Shown in pieces: positions 58,406 to 64,000 of a stretch of DNA of 64,000 bases (within the stretch, counting starts at the first letter, position 1; each line of letters opens with the position of its first letter). The stretch spans positions 1-64,000 of the forward strand of contig CALSUE010000009.1 in the NCBI GenBank assembly GCA_943789455.1. Reading direction: 5' to 3'. The DNA comes from an uncultured Flavobacteriaceae bacterium. GTDB taxonomy: Bacteria > Bacteroidota > Bacteroidia > Flavobacteriales > Flavobacteriaceae. The position numbers were made by a program, and so were the translations under genes. Under the pieces are notes generated by a model that saw only the letters and a program-made list of their open reading frames with translations, had not been told where the DNA came from and did not search any database.

Positions 58406-61400
58406 ATGAAAAAACTAATAATCTTAGTTTTGGGTATGGCCTTGCTGCCTTTTAGTAGTGGCGCCCAAAACTCATCTTCTATTAACTTGAAAAATTTATT
58501 TGGAGATTTAAGAGCACGACATATAGGACCCGCTTTAATGAGTGGTCGAATAAATGATATGGAAATCCATCCAACTAACAATCAAATTATTTATGCTGGA
58601 ACAGCTGGTGGAGGTGTCTGGAAATCGAATGATGCAGGGACTACTTTTAATCCAATATTTGACGATCATAGCCAATCTATTGGAGCTGTGGCCATAGATC
58701 CTAATGATCCAGATAACGTAATTTACGTTGGAACAGGTGAAACTTGGACTAGAAATAGTGTTTCTTACGGAGATGGGCTATACAAATCAACAGACGGTGG
58801 TTCTAATTGGAAAAAACTTGGTTTTGATAAATCAGAACGCATTGCAAATATTATTGTAAATCCAAAGAATTCTAAAGAGGTATATGTTGCAGTCTTAGGA
58901 GCCTTATGGTCAGATAGTGATGAACGAGGAGTTTTTAAATCTTCTGATGGTGGTGAAACTTGGAACAAAATATTATATGTTGACGAAAAAACTGGAGCTG
59001 CAGATATGACCATAGATCCTAAAGACCCTTCGATTCTATATGTTTCAATGTGGGAATTTAGAAGAACAGCCTGGTCTTTCTCATCTGGTGGTGATAACAG
59101 TGCATTGTATAAATCTACAGATGCTGGAAAAACGTGGAATAAAATCCATAATGGATTTCCTGATGGACAACTAGGGAGATTAGCCATAGCAGTAGCTCCC
59201 TCAGATGCTAATATCTTATATACAGTAATTGAAGCAGAAGACCCAAAGCGAAAAGGATTGTATAGAAGCGACGATGCAGGAGCTAATTGGAAACAATTAA
59301 ATAACGATTTCGGAATTACAGTTCGTCCTTTCTATTTTTCAAGAATAACTGTAGATCCAAGAAACCCAGATGTTGTGGTAAAAGGAGGTCTTTCAGGTTC
59401 AATATCTAAGGATGGTGGTAAAACATTTAAATCATTAGGTAATATGCATAGCGATATTCACGATATTGTTTTTGACATTAATGATTCAGATAGAATATAT
59501 GCAGGAACTGATGGAGGTGTTTATCGTTCTTGGAATGGAGGAGTAACTATGGAAATTGTAGAAAACTTGCCTTTATCACAGTTTTATCACATAAGTGTAG
59601 ATAATGCAGAGCCTTACAATATATACGGAGGACTTCAAGATAATGGTTCTTGGTACGGACCATCGTCATCGAGTGGTGGAATCAATGCAGGTGATTGGAA
59701 TTCTATTGGAGGAGGTGATGGTTTTAGAGTATTAAAACATCCAACAAAAAATATTATTTATTCAGAAATGCAAGGAGCAGAAAATGTTTGGAGATATGAT
59801 ATTGATAATAAACTAGTAAAGACAATTCAGCCCCTAGAACAAGCAGGGTATGAAGATTTACGTTTTAATTGGAATGCACCAATGGCAATTAGTGCTCATC
59901 AGCCAGATCGTTTTTATATGGGGAGTCAGTTTCTCCACAAATCTGAGGATATGGGAAATACATGGGAAATTATTTCTCCTGATTTGTCTACTAATGATTC
60001 AACAAAACAACAACAAGCAGATTCAGGAGGATTATCAATGGATAATTCTGGAGCAGAAAACCACACAACAATATTTACAATAGCGGAATCTCCTTTAGAT
60101 GAAAATGTCATATGGGTAGGTACAGATGATGGTAATGTTCAAGTGACAAAAGATGGTGGGAAAAACTGGCAAAATGTTGTGAGTAATATTCAAGGGCTGC
60201 CAAGTAATACCTGGACTTACCATATAGAGGCAAGTGTTCATGGAAAAGGAATAGCATATGCTGTTTTTGATGGTCATAACAGTGGTGATATGCAGCCCTA
60301 TGTATACAAAACATCAGACTTTGGAATAACTTGGACTAACATCATCACAGACAATATTATTGGTACCTCTAGAAATATTCAAGAAGATTATGAGAATGAA
60401 AATTTATTATTTTTAGGAACCGAATTCGGACTTTATATTACTGCTGATGGAGGGAATCATTGGGAAAAATTCACTAAAAATGTACCACCAGTAGCCATTC
60501 ATTTTATTGATCTCCAAAAACAAACCAATGATTTGGTTCTTGGAACCCATGGTAGAGGTATCATTATCATTGATGATATTTCACCTTTACGAGAAATCAA
60601 CGCTGAAGTTTTAAAAGCTAAACTTCATTTTTTTAGCTCTAAACCGATGAAGTTATCTGATGAAAGCGGATTTGCAGGTAGTTTTGGTGCTGAAACTCAA
60701 TTTGTGGGAGAAAATGCTAACAGATCACCTCAAATAAAATATTTACTACCTAAACGACATACTTTTGGAAAGATGAGTATGGAAATAAAAAATAGTAAAG
60801 GTGAGGTTGTTTCTAAATTATCTCCTGGAAAATCTAAAGGGATTAATATTGTGAATTGGTCAGGAAATACTAGACAACCTAAAGTTGCCAAGGGAAAAAC
60901 ACTCGCATTTGGTGGTTTTGCAACACCAAGAGTGCAAGCAGGTTCATATACAGCAGTTATAACAAAAGGGAGAGACGTATACGAGCACACCTTTGAAATT
61001 GTTTATGATGAGCGGTCAGGTTTAACTTCAGCAGATAGAAAGATGAAACATGAGATCATGTCTAAGATGTATAAAATGACTGAAGAATTAGCTTATATGG
61101 TTTATCAAATTGATGCTTTTATTGAAGCACCTGAGACAAAAAGCAAACTAAAATCAAAATTAAATGAACTAAAGAAAACTTTAGTGATTACAACTGGAGA
61201 TAATTATGTTGGAAGTGCTGAGCCTGAGTTACGAGAAAAACTAGCAGATTTATTTAGTAAAATTGTTGGGAGTTATGACAAACCCTCAAATTCTGAATTA
61301 GAGTTTTTATCTATTGTTGAAAATCGTTATTCTAAAGCTAGAAAAGACTTTGACAATATTTCAAAGAAAATAAAATTTAAGGAAGCTCTTCAACTGAAGA

Positions 61401-61423
61401 CTTTTGATGAATTTACAGAGTAA
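58406..61423 (+). CDS. Exported Vps10/sortilin-like BNR-repeat protein
   Basis: A 1005-residue exported protein with a signal peptide ending SSGAQ. The first 700 residues carry many Asp-box (BNR) turns such as [32 protein letters not shown] and TKDGGKNW, spaced by beta strands as in two seven- to ten-bladed propellers (Vps10/sortilin-like). [15 protein letters not shown] closes the propeller region. The remaining part resembles a beta domain with helices ([19 protein letters not shown]). Catalysis is not evident; these common Bacteroidota proteins may be inactive sialidase-like binders or exopeptidase-associated. A terminator follows. Confidence 0.85.
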   Translation: MKKLIILVLGMALLPFSSGAQNSSSINLKNLFGDLRARHIGPALMSGRINDMEIHPTNNQIIYAGTAGGGVWKSNDAGTTFNPIFDDHSQSIGAVAIDPNDPDNVIYVGTGETWTRNSVSYGDGLYKSTDGGSNWKKLGFDKSERIANIIVNPKNSKEVYVAVLGALWSDSDERGVFKSSDGGETWNKILYVDEKTGAADMTIDPKDPSILYVSMWEFRRTAWSFSSGGDNSALYKSTDAGKTWNKIHNGFPDGQLGRLAIAVAPSDANILYTVIEAEDPKRKGLYRSDDAGANWKQLNNDFGITVRPFYFSRITVDPRNPDVVVKGGLSGSISKDGGKTFKSLGNMHSDIHDIVFDINDSDRIYAGTDGGVYRSWNGGVTMEIVENLPLSQFYHISVDNAEPYNIYGGLQDNGSWYGPSSSSGGINAGDWNSIGGGDGFRVLKHPTKNIIYSEMQGAENVWRYDIDNKLVKTIQPLEQAGYEDLRFNWNAPMAISAHQPDRFYMGSQFLHKSEDMGNTWEIISPDLSTNDSTKQQQADSGGLSMDNSGAENHTTIFTIAESPLDENVIWVGTDDGNVQVTKDGGKNWQNVVSNIQGLPSNTWTYHIEASVHGKGIAYAVFDGHNSGDMQPYVYKTSDFGITWTNIITDNIIGTSRNIQEDYENENLLFLGTEFGLYITADGGNHWEKFTKNVPPVAIHFIDLQKQTNDLVLGTHGRGIIIIDDISPLREINAEVLKAKLHFFSSKPMKLSDESGFAGSFGAETQFVGENANRSPQIKYLLPKRHTFGKMSMEIKNSKGEVVSKLSPGKSKGINIVNWSGNTRQPKVAKGKTLAFGGFATPRVQAGSYTAVITKGRDVYEHTFEIVYDERSGLTSADRKMKHEIMSKMYKMTEELAYMVYQIDAFIEAPETKSKLKSKLNELKKTLVITTGDNYVGSAEPELREKLADLFSKIVGSYDKPSNSELEFLSIVENRYSKARKDFDNISKKIKFKEALQLKTFDEFTE

Positions 61424-61427
61424 AATT

Positions 61428-61451
61428 AAAGCCCCTTTTGGGGCTTTTTTT
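61428..61451 (+). terminator. Intrinsic terminator after the BNR-repeat gene
   Basis: AAAGCCCC (61428-61435) pairs with GGGGCTTT (61440-61447) around TTTT, with seven Ts from 61445. Confidence 0.93.
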
Positions 61452-61489
61452 AGTTAACGAAGTACCTTTTTATGTTATTATACAATTAG

Positions 61490-61520
61490 TTCGTCAATAT
61501 CAAAAAACTTCGTACATTTG
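61490..61520 (+). promoter_or_regulatory. Promoter of rpsP-rimM
   Basis: TACATTTG at 61513-61520 matches the -7 element TAnnTTTG. Exactly 19 bp upstream, TTCG at 61490-61493 matches three of four bases of the -33 TTTG. Transcription should start near 61527, giving a leader of about 60 nt before rpsP. Confidence 0.7.
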
Positions 61521-61587
61521 CGCCCACTTATCACGAGATGGTAAGATTATTAATAACCAAGGTCGAGAACCTTCAAAAATTAAAAAA

Positions 61588-62319
61588 ATGTCAGTAAAAA
61601 TTAGATTACAAAGACACGGAAAAAAAGGGAAGCCTTTTTATTGGATCGTTGCAGCAGATGCAAGAGCAAAAAGAGATGGTCGTTACCTTGAGAAATTAGG
61701 AACTTACAATCCTAACACCAATCCAGCTACTGTTAATTTAGATATTGATGGTGCTGTAAAATGGTTGCAAGATGGTGCACAACCAACAGATACTGCAAAA
61801 ACTATTTTATCTTACAAAGGAGCAATGCTAAAAAATCATTTAGTTGGTGGTGTAAGAAAAGGTGCTTTAACAGAAGAACAAGCTGAAGAGAAATTCCAAG
61901 CTTGGTTAGAAGAAAAAGCTGGTAAAGTAGCCTCTAAAGAAGAAAATGTAGCAAAAGTAAAAACAGAAGCAAAAGCAAAAGCATTAGAAGCAGAGAAAGC
62001 TGTGAATGAAGCTAGAGTTGCTGCTGCCGTTGAAGCTGCTGCTCCAGAAGAAGTTGCTGAAGAAGCTGCTCCAGAAGTAGTTGCTGAAGAAGTTGCTCCA
62101 GAAGAAGCTGCTCCAGAAGAAGTTGCTGAAGAAGCTGCTCCAGAAGTAGTTGCTGAAGAAGCTGCTCCAGAAGTAGTTGCTGAAGAAGTTGCTCCAGAAG
62201 AAGCTGCTCCAGAAGAAGTTGCTGAAGAAGCTGCTCCAGAAGTAGTTGCTGAAGAAGCTACTCCAGAAGTAGTTGTTGAGGAAGCTGCCGAAGAGAAAAA
62301 AGAGGAATCTGCTGAATAA
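61588..62319 (+). CDS. rpsP: Ribosomal protein bS16 with long acidic repeat tail
   Basis: A 30S ribosomal protein. The start is ATG 61588 ([21 protein letters not shown]), the canonical bS16 opening; the open frame back to 61438 crosses the promoter. The core is within residues 1-85 ([33 protein letters not shown]). A helix-rich Lys/Ala region (110-150) is followed by about 90 residues made of 9-residue units [18 protein letters not shown] and 5-residue VAPEE pieces. The protein totals 243 residues, far longer than the 80-90 of E. coli. Extensions occur in Flavobacteria but this repeat is notable. rimM lies 17 bp downstream. Confidence 0.95.
   Translation: MSVKIRLQRHGKKGKPFYWIVAADARAKRDGRYLEKLGTYNPNTNPATVNLDIDGAVKWLQDGAQPTDTAKTILSYKGAMLKNHLVGGVRKGALTEEQAEEKFQAWLEEKAGKVASKEENVAKVKTEAKAKALEAEKAVNEARVAAAVEAAAPEEVAEEAAPEVVAEEVAPEEAAPEEVAEEAAPEVVAEEAAPEVVAEEVAPEEAAPEEVAEEAAPEVVAEEATPEVVVEEAAEEKKEESAE
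62040..62286 (+). repeat. 27-bp tandem repeats encoding the bS16 acidic tail
   Basis: In-frame, nearly identical 27-bp units (GCTGCTCCAGAAGTAGTTG then CTGAAGAA) alternate with 15-bp half units. Two longer blocks are repeated almost perfectly, so the array probably changes length by slippage. The last units have diverged (ATPEVVVEE). Confidence 0.88.
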
Positions 62320-62336
62320 GCAAAACTTTTATCGAT

Positions 62337-62864
62337 ATGCGTAAAGAAGATTGTTTTTATTTGGGCAATATCGTAAAAAAACACAGTTTTAAAGGAGAAG
62401 TCGTTATCAAATTAGATACTGATGAACCCGAATTGTATAAAAATATGGAATCAGTATTTGTCGACCTAGGTGGCAATTTGGTTCCATTTTTTATTAAAAA
62501 AAGTTCGTTGAGCAGAAGCACTATGTTACGCGTTCATTTTGAGGATGTAAATAGTGAGGAAGAAGCCGATTTTATAATGAAAGCTGGAATTTATCTTCCT
62601 TTAAATCTATTGCCTAAATTAGAAGGAAAACAATTTTATTTTCATGAAATTATTGGATTTCATGTTATTGATGAAATTCATGGAGATGTTGGTGTCTTAG
62701 TTTACATTAACGATAAAGCTGCTCAGCCTATGTTTGAAATCGAGAACGGAGATGTTCAGATTTTCATTCCAATGATAGATGATTTTATCAAAAAGATAGA
62801 CAGAGTAAACAAACAAATACACGTAAAAACCCCTGAGGGTCTAATTGATTTGTATTTAAATTAG
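62337..62864 (+). CDS. rimM: Ribosome maturation factor RimM
   Basis: Assists assembly of the 30S head. It is 175 residues. The N-terminal RimM domain (YLGNIVKKHSFKGEVVIKLDTD) is followed by the PRC-barrel domain (FYFHEIIGFHVIDE, PMFEIENGDVQIFIPMIDDFIKKID), ending VKTPEGLIDLYLN. It follows rpsP directly, the conserved arrangement, but trmD and rplS are not next to it here. Its TAG stop (62862-62864) overlaps the first two bases of the tRNA-Ser gene. Confidence 0.96.
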   Translation: MRKEDCFYLGNIVKKHSFKGEVVIKLDTDEPELYKNMESVFVDLGGNLVPFFIKKSSLSRSTMLRVHFEDVNSEEEADFIMKAGIYLPLNLLPKLEGKQFYFHEIIGFHVIDEIHGDVGVLVYINDKAAQPMFEIENGDVQIFIPMIDDFIKKIDRVNKQIHVKTPEGLIDLYLN

Positions 62865-62950
62865 AGAGGTGGCCGAGTGGTCGAAGGCGCACGCCTGGAA
62901 AGTGTGTATACCTCTCAAGGGTATCGAGGGTTCGAATCCCTTCCTCTCTG
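62863..62950 (+). tRNA. tRNA-Ser(GGA)
   Basis: An 88-nt serine tRNA. The acceptor stem AGAGAGG pairs with CCTCTCT (62943-62949) and G62950 is the discriminator. The D arm, an anticodon arm with GGA at 62897-62899 in loop CTGGAAA, a long variable arm (ATACC/GGTAT) and a T arm with TTCGAAT are all present. CCA is not encoded. It reads UCC and UCU codons and overlaps the rimM stop by two bases, so it must be cut from the rpsP-rimM transcript or have its own promoter. Confidence 0.97.
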
Positions 62951-62956
62951 CAAAAG

Positions 62957-62993
62957 AAAACTCGCAACGAAAGATGCGGGTTTTTCTTTTTTG
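62957..62993 (+). terminator. Intrinsic terminator after tRNA-Ser
   Basis: AAAACTCGCA (62957-62966) pairs with TGCGGGTTTT (62975-62984) with one G-T, around an 8-nt loop; a T-rich tail follows. It ends the rpsP-rimM-tRNA transcript. Confidence 0.85.
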
Positions 62994-63030
62994 AATGTAT
63001 CAAAAGCTTACTTTTGAAAATACAATTTAT

Positions 63031-63753
63031 ATGAATAAACCATTTCATTTTAAGGAGTTTACCATTGATCAAGATAAAACAGCGATGAAAGTAGGTACAG
63101 ATGCCGTACTGTTAGGAGCTTGGTGTTCATTAGAAACATACCCAAATACTATTTTAGATGTGGGTTCAGGAACTGGTTTAATATCTTTGATGATGGCCCA
63201 ACGTAGCGATGCTGAAACTATCGATGCAGTAGAGATTGATCCTAATGCGTATGAACAGAGTGTTGCTAATTTTGAAAAATCAGATTGGTCAGATCGCTTA
63301 TTTTGCTATCATAGCTCTTTTCAAGATTTTTCAGAGGAAATGAAAGAAGAGAATCAAGAATATGACCTTATTATTTCCAATCCACCATTTTATAATGATA
63401 ATTTTGAGACTAATGATACATCAAGAAATACAGCCAGATTCACTTCTGCATTGTCATTTAAGGAGTTGTTAGAGAGCACATCAAAAATACTCTCAGATTC
63501 AGGGATTTTTACAATTATTATCCCTTTTAAGGAGCAAACAGTTTTTGTGAGCTTAGCTGCAAAATATAGACTATTTTTAAATAGGGTATGTAGTGTTAGA
63601 GGAACTGAGAATTCAGAAATAAAAAGAAGTATGTTAGAATTTTCTTTTTATCAGAAAGAGGTTGAAGAAACAACTTTAGTTATTGAAAAAGCTCGTCATA
63701 AATACACGCAAGAATATATAAATTTAACTAAGGATTTTTATCTTAAAATGTGA
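63031..63753 (+). CDS. trmN6: tRNA1(Val) adenine-37-N6 methyltransferase
   Basis: Methylates A37 of tRNA-Val. Start ATG 63031 (MNKPFHFKEFTIDQDKTAMKV) gives about 240 residues; an ATG at 62995 adds 12 residues and lies in the terminator tail. The SAM site is ILDVGSGTG (41-49) with an acidic DAVEID strand end, and Asn117-Pro-Pro-Phe120 is the N6-adenine catalytic motif. The conserved TAMKVGTDAVLLGAW block defines the TrmN6/YfiC family. It sits next to a tRNA gene of another type. Confidence 0.93.
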   Translation: MNKPFHFKEFTIDQDKTAMKVGTDAVLLGAWCSLETYPNTILDVGSGTGLISLMMAQRSDAETIDAVEIDPNAYEQSVANFEKSDWSDRLFCYHSSFQDFSEEMKEENQEYDLIISNPPFYNDNFETNDTSRNTARFTSALSFKELLESTSKILSDSGIFTIIIPFKEQTVFVSLAAKYRLFLNRVCSVRGTENSEIKRSMLEFSFYQKEVEETTLVIEKARHKYTQEYINLTKDFYLKM

Positions 63754-63781
63754 TAAATATTAGTTATTAAAAAAAAGCTTA

Positions 63782-64000
63782 TTATCCAATAACATTTTCA
63801 GGATTATAACCTAAATAAGGAACTTTTTTTTCTTTAAACTCAATGCCATATTGCTCTAGCTCTTTTAAAATTGGAGCATATACTTCTTTGGTAATTGGTA
63901 GCTGAACTCCAGGAGTTGTAATTTCTTTATTCAATATTTTAAGAGTAGCAATAGCAACAGGTAATCCAACTGTTTTAGCCATAGCTGTAAATGTTTGATT
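63782..64000 (-). CDS. Saccharopine dehydrogenase family protein, 5'-partial
   Basis: The C-terminal 72 or so residues of a gene that continues past the window edge. The reading frame stays open to base 64000 (NQTFTAMAKTVGLPVAIATL), so the internal Met at 63982 is not the start. The block AMAKTVGLPVAIA and GVQLPITKEVYAPILKELE are characteristic of the C-terminal domain of saccharopine dehydrogenase/lysine-ketoglutarate reductase-type proteins. Enzyme specificity depends on the missing N-terminal Rossmann domain. Confidence 0.85.
   Translation of the reverse strand, partial: NQTFTAMAKTVGLPVAIATLKILNKEITTPGVQLPITKEVYAPILKELEQYGIEFKEKKVPYLGYNPENVIG

Noticed and set aside
61438..61587. 50-residue N-terminal extension of bS16
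   Set aside because: It crosses the terminator of the previous gene and the rpsP promoter, and bS16 begins at MSVKIRL.
61836..62384. 182-residue minus-strand open frame rich in Ser and Ala
   Set aside because: It is the antisense of the repetitive bS16 tail and exists only because of that repeat; no start context or homology.

Overview
The window is AT-rich chromosomal DNA from a member of the Bacteroidota, almost certainly a marine Flavobacteriaceae. The signs are a SusC/SusD pair, a hybrid two-component sensor with an AraC output domain, type IX secretion (T9SS) tail domains, gliding protein GldA, DnaE with an N-terminal proofreading exonuclease, the DAHP synthase-chorismate mutase fusion, and promoters matching TTTG-N19-TAnnTTTG. 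No insertion sequence, phage, CRISPR array or rRNA was found.

Region 1 (1-23.7 kb) is a polysaccharide utilization locus (PUL). On the minus strand, from 19.3 kb down to 3.4 kb, it reads SusC, SusD, a small T9SS-tailed remnant, three sulfatases, a secreted beta-helix/CBM/T9SS protein, a GH10 xylanase, a GPH-family symporter and a GH43 enzyme. On the plus strand an SSS symporter, a lipoprotein esterase and an aldose 1-epimerase converge on it. A hybrid sensor (HTCS) diverges from susC. GH10, GH43, the esterase and three sulfatases together suggest a sulfated, acylated xylan-type glycan. It would be cut and de-esterified outside the cytoplasm, imported through SusCD and two inner-membrane symporters, and finished in the cytoplasm.

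Region 2 (23.7-32.7 kb) starts with a tight three-gene cassette of secreted proteins I do not recognise, preceded by five C4 tracts spaced 16-19 bp. The third protein has three helical repeats, each with a cysteine pair. Then come a GNAT, an FAD oxidoreductase, a DUF2237 protein, a small exported protein and a DUF3857 protein.

Region 3 (32.7-37.1 kb) is the phenylalanine/tyrosine operon pheA-aminotransferase-tyrA-DAHP synthase/chorismate mutase. In front of it is a complete transcription attenuator that was not listed as an ORF: a consensus promoter, an 18-codon leader peptide with ten aromatic codons, mutually exclusive hairpins and an intrinsic terminator ending 7 nt before pheA. This is the most striking regulatory object in the window.

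Region 4 (37-64 kb) is mostly housekeeping: RsgA, D-aminoacyl-tRNA deacylase, YceI, a 30-residue CDGSH iron-sulfur protein, Lrp and a gamma-lyase, an NhaC antiporter, a porin, RNase HII, LipB, a T9SS metalloprotease, GldA, DnaE, a hydrolase, a Vps10/BNR protein, bS16 with a long repetitive acidic tail, RimM, tRNA-Ser(GGA), TrmN6 and the end of a saccharopine dehydrogenase.

Data quality: nine single-base frameshifts break seven genes, including essential dnaE. All lie in short homopolymers or at doubled bases, six of them in the first 8.2 kb and three at 51-57 kb. They are most likely sequencing or assembly errors, so the affected genes are described as restored full-length proteins.
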